Source: Muricauda sp. SCSIO 65647
Lineage (GTDB): Bacteria > Bacteroidota > Bacteroidia > Flavobacteriales > Flavobacteriaceae
Assembly: GCF_021534965.1 (NCBI RefSeq)
Contig: NZ_CP091037.1
Coordinates: forward strand, 2,735,501 to 2,799,500
Direction: 5' to 3'
Length of the DNA stretch: 64,000 nucleotides
Shown: positions 63,293-64,000 of the stretch, in pieces
How positions within the stretch are numbered: position 1 is the first letter of the stretch
How the letters are laid out: each line of letters begins with the position of its first letter
The notes under the pieces: generated by a model
The model's database searches: none
The model's input: the letters and a program-made list of their open reading frames with translations, nothing else
What the model was told of the DNA's origin: nothing
Position numbers and translations under genes: made by a program

Positions 63293-63313
63293 ACCCCTAT
63301 TTTTTTAAGGGGT
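63293..63313. promoter_or_regulatory. Candidate nitrogen operator, distal copy
   Basis: ACCCC (63293-63297) and GGGGT (63309-63313) with an 11-nt spacer, centre near -93 from the PII start site. Same geometry as the site between the two glutamine synthetase genes. Confidence 0.55.
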
Positions 63314-63458
63314 ATAAAATATGATATTGTAAATATTATTGTATGCGGAATGCAGAATAGCGGCGGTCGTTACCTTTTGACCAGACAATTTGTGGCTGGG
63401 GAAAATTTTTTGTGGGATAATGGCCTAGGCAAATTGACCGATGTGAATGTGCGTTCGG

Positions 63459-63833
63459 CTAAAGATGGTTCCTTGTTAGCCAAAGGCCAAAGCCGACAGC
63501 CAGTATTCCGAAGAGAATACTACAGGCTGCATAGACAAATAAAGAGAGAAAATCACCACCTTTCAACAAGGTATGCTTCTCAAGGGCAAATGCAGAAAAA
63601 GTGGTAAAGCCACCACAAAAGCCAGTGGCGAGCAAGAGCATTTGGTTCTGTGAAAGAAAATTTTCTTTTGCCGAAAGACCCAATACAATACCAATGATCA
63701 AACAACCAACAATGTTTACAGAGAACGTGCCCCAGTAAAAAGAATCGTGCAAGGGATTTAGAAATTTTGAAATCAAATATCTAAGGGCACTGCCAATACC
63801 ACCACCCAAAAAAACAAGTAGCAATTGTTTCAC
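63459..63833 (-). CDS. crcB: Fluoride exporter CrcB/Fluc
   Basis: 124 residues, four membrane helices. Fluc signature: GGGIGSALRY, the central GTFSVNIVGCLIIG and FCGGFTTFSAFA. It pairs as an antiparallel dimer to export fluoride. The start is GTG at 63833. No fluoride riboswitch was found upstream. It is 16 nt after a gene running off the window end. Confidence 0.95.
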   Translation of the reverse strand: MKQLLLVFLGGGIGSALRYLISKFLNPLHDSFYWGTFSVNIVGCLIIGIVLGLSAKENFLSQNQMLLLATGFCGGFTTFSAFALEKHTLLKGGDFLSLFVYAACSILFGILAVGFGLWLTRNHL

Positions 63834-63849
63834 ACACTAAAGGTATGAA

Positions 63850-64000
63850 CTAAACCGCTTTTTTGTATTCTGATTCGGAATATTCGCGGGGGAGAATTTT
63901 TGCAATCGAAGTACCCGAAACTTTACGCAGTGGTTTTTTAAGCATGTCTTTTGCGCCGTTGACACTAAAAATCAAAAGCAAGGCATTGATGGCCAATAAA
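63850..64000 (-). CDS. Membrane protein, C-terminal end only (partial)
   Basis: A minus-strand frame open from the window edge to TAG at 63850, 49 residues: a membrane helix (LLAINALLLIFSV), then NGAKDMLKKPLRKVSGT and a polar tail ending EYKKAV. The 5' part is outside the window, so no family can be assigned. It is 16 nt before crcB and probably in the same operon. Confidence 0.75.
   Translation of the reverse strand, partial: LLAINALLLIFSVNGAKDMLKKPLRKVSGTSIAKILPREYSESEYKKAV

Noticed and set aside
63834-64000. Fluoride riboswitch upstream of crcB
   Set aside because: The upstream DNA is coding for the partial gene and shows none of the riboswitch's conserved blocks.
1-64000. CRISPR arrays, transposases, prophage genes, rRNA
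   Set aside because: None were seen on either strand; the only tandem repeats are the lipoprotein units and the tRNA copies.

Overview
The window reads as a chromosomal segment of a marine-type member of the Flavobacteriaceae (Bacteroidota). The evidence is the content (archaeal-type ProRS, DUF4293 beside rho, long-form purM, BT_3928-family protein, GSII and GSIII glutamine synthetases, IcmF, DUF3570/DUF4266), the Bacteroidota promoter signature TAnnTTTG with an upstream TTG/TTTG box, the near absence of Shine-Dalgarno sequences, and moderate to low G+C. TTG starts are frequent (truA, the barrel at 20022, DUF3570, purU and others), often as TTGA overlaps with an upstream stop.

Layout. 1-3.5 kb: the 5' part of a repeat-rich lipoprotein gene, divergent proS, two identical tRNA-Glu genes and rpsT. 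3.5-8 kb: two paralogous membrane proteins behind a lipoprotein, rho, and a DUF4293 protein. 8-14 kb: phosphoesterase, truA, a MsbA-like exporter, and a folP-cdaA-DUF3667 operon (folate and c-di-AMP). 14-18 kb: DUF1599, BT_3928-type DoxX protein, tpiA, prmA, clpS. 18.8-24.5 kb: a tightly coupled minus-strand cassette of TetR regulator, LolA-like periplasmic protein, two FtsX/LolC-like permeases, an ATPase and an outer-membrane barrel, which looks like a trans-envelope lipid or lipoprotein trafficking machine. 25.7-29.7 kb: an AT-rich, sparsely coding patch with a Crp/Fnr regulator, a secreted isochorismatase-fold protein lacking catalytic residues, and a likely second rsgA, ending in tRNA-Arg(ACG) beside copies of its own 3' end. 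30-36 kb: apt, two very small ORFs, a BlaR1/BlaI pair with a double-dyad operator, a Ca/Na antiporter and a carboxypeptidase-regulatory-like protein. 36-39 kb: divergent glutamine synthetases GSII and GSIII. 39-46 kb: dehydratase, DUF1080, purM, then a Rieske/thioredoxin/ApbE/DUF4266/DUF3570 extracytoplasmic redox cluster and a mini ABC pair. 46-60 kb: prfA, pyrF, a membrane-bound AraC regulator, purU, IcmF, an Lrp regulator and secreted proteins. 60-64 kb: PII-Amt-porin operon, crcB, and the 3' end of a further gene.

The main discovery candidate is a shared palindrome, ACCCC-N11-GGGGT. It occurs between the two glutamine synthetase genes and twice (one copy slightly degenerate) upstream of the PII-Amt-porin operon more than 26 kb away. 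Relative to predicted start sites the copies lie near -40 and -93 for PII, -92 for GSII and -77 for GSIII. This suggests an unnamed nitrogen regulator. Other candidates are the LolCDE-like/barrel cassette, the ApbE-DUF3570 cluster with a flavinylation-like motif, an 86-nt nested inverted repeat at 49.7 kb, tRNA-Arg 3'-end repeats, and a 21-residue hydrophobic peptide gene.

All calls come from reading the sequence; no database search was run. Family names are from recognised motifs and general knowledge.
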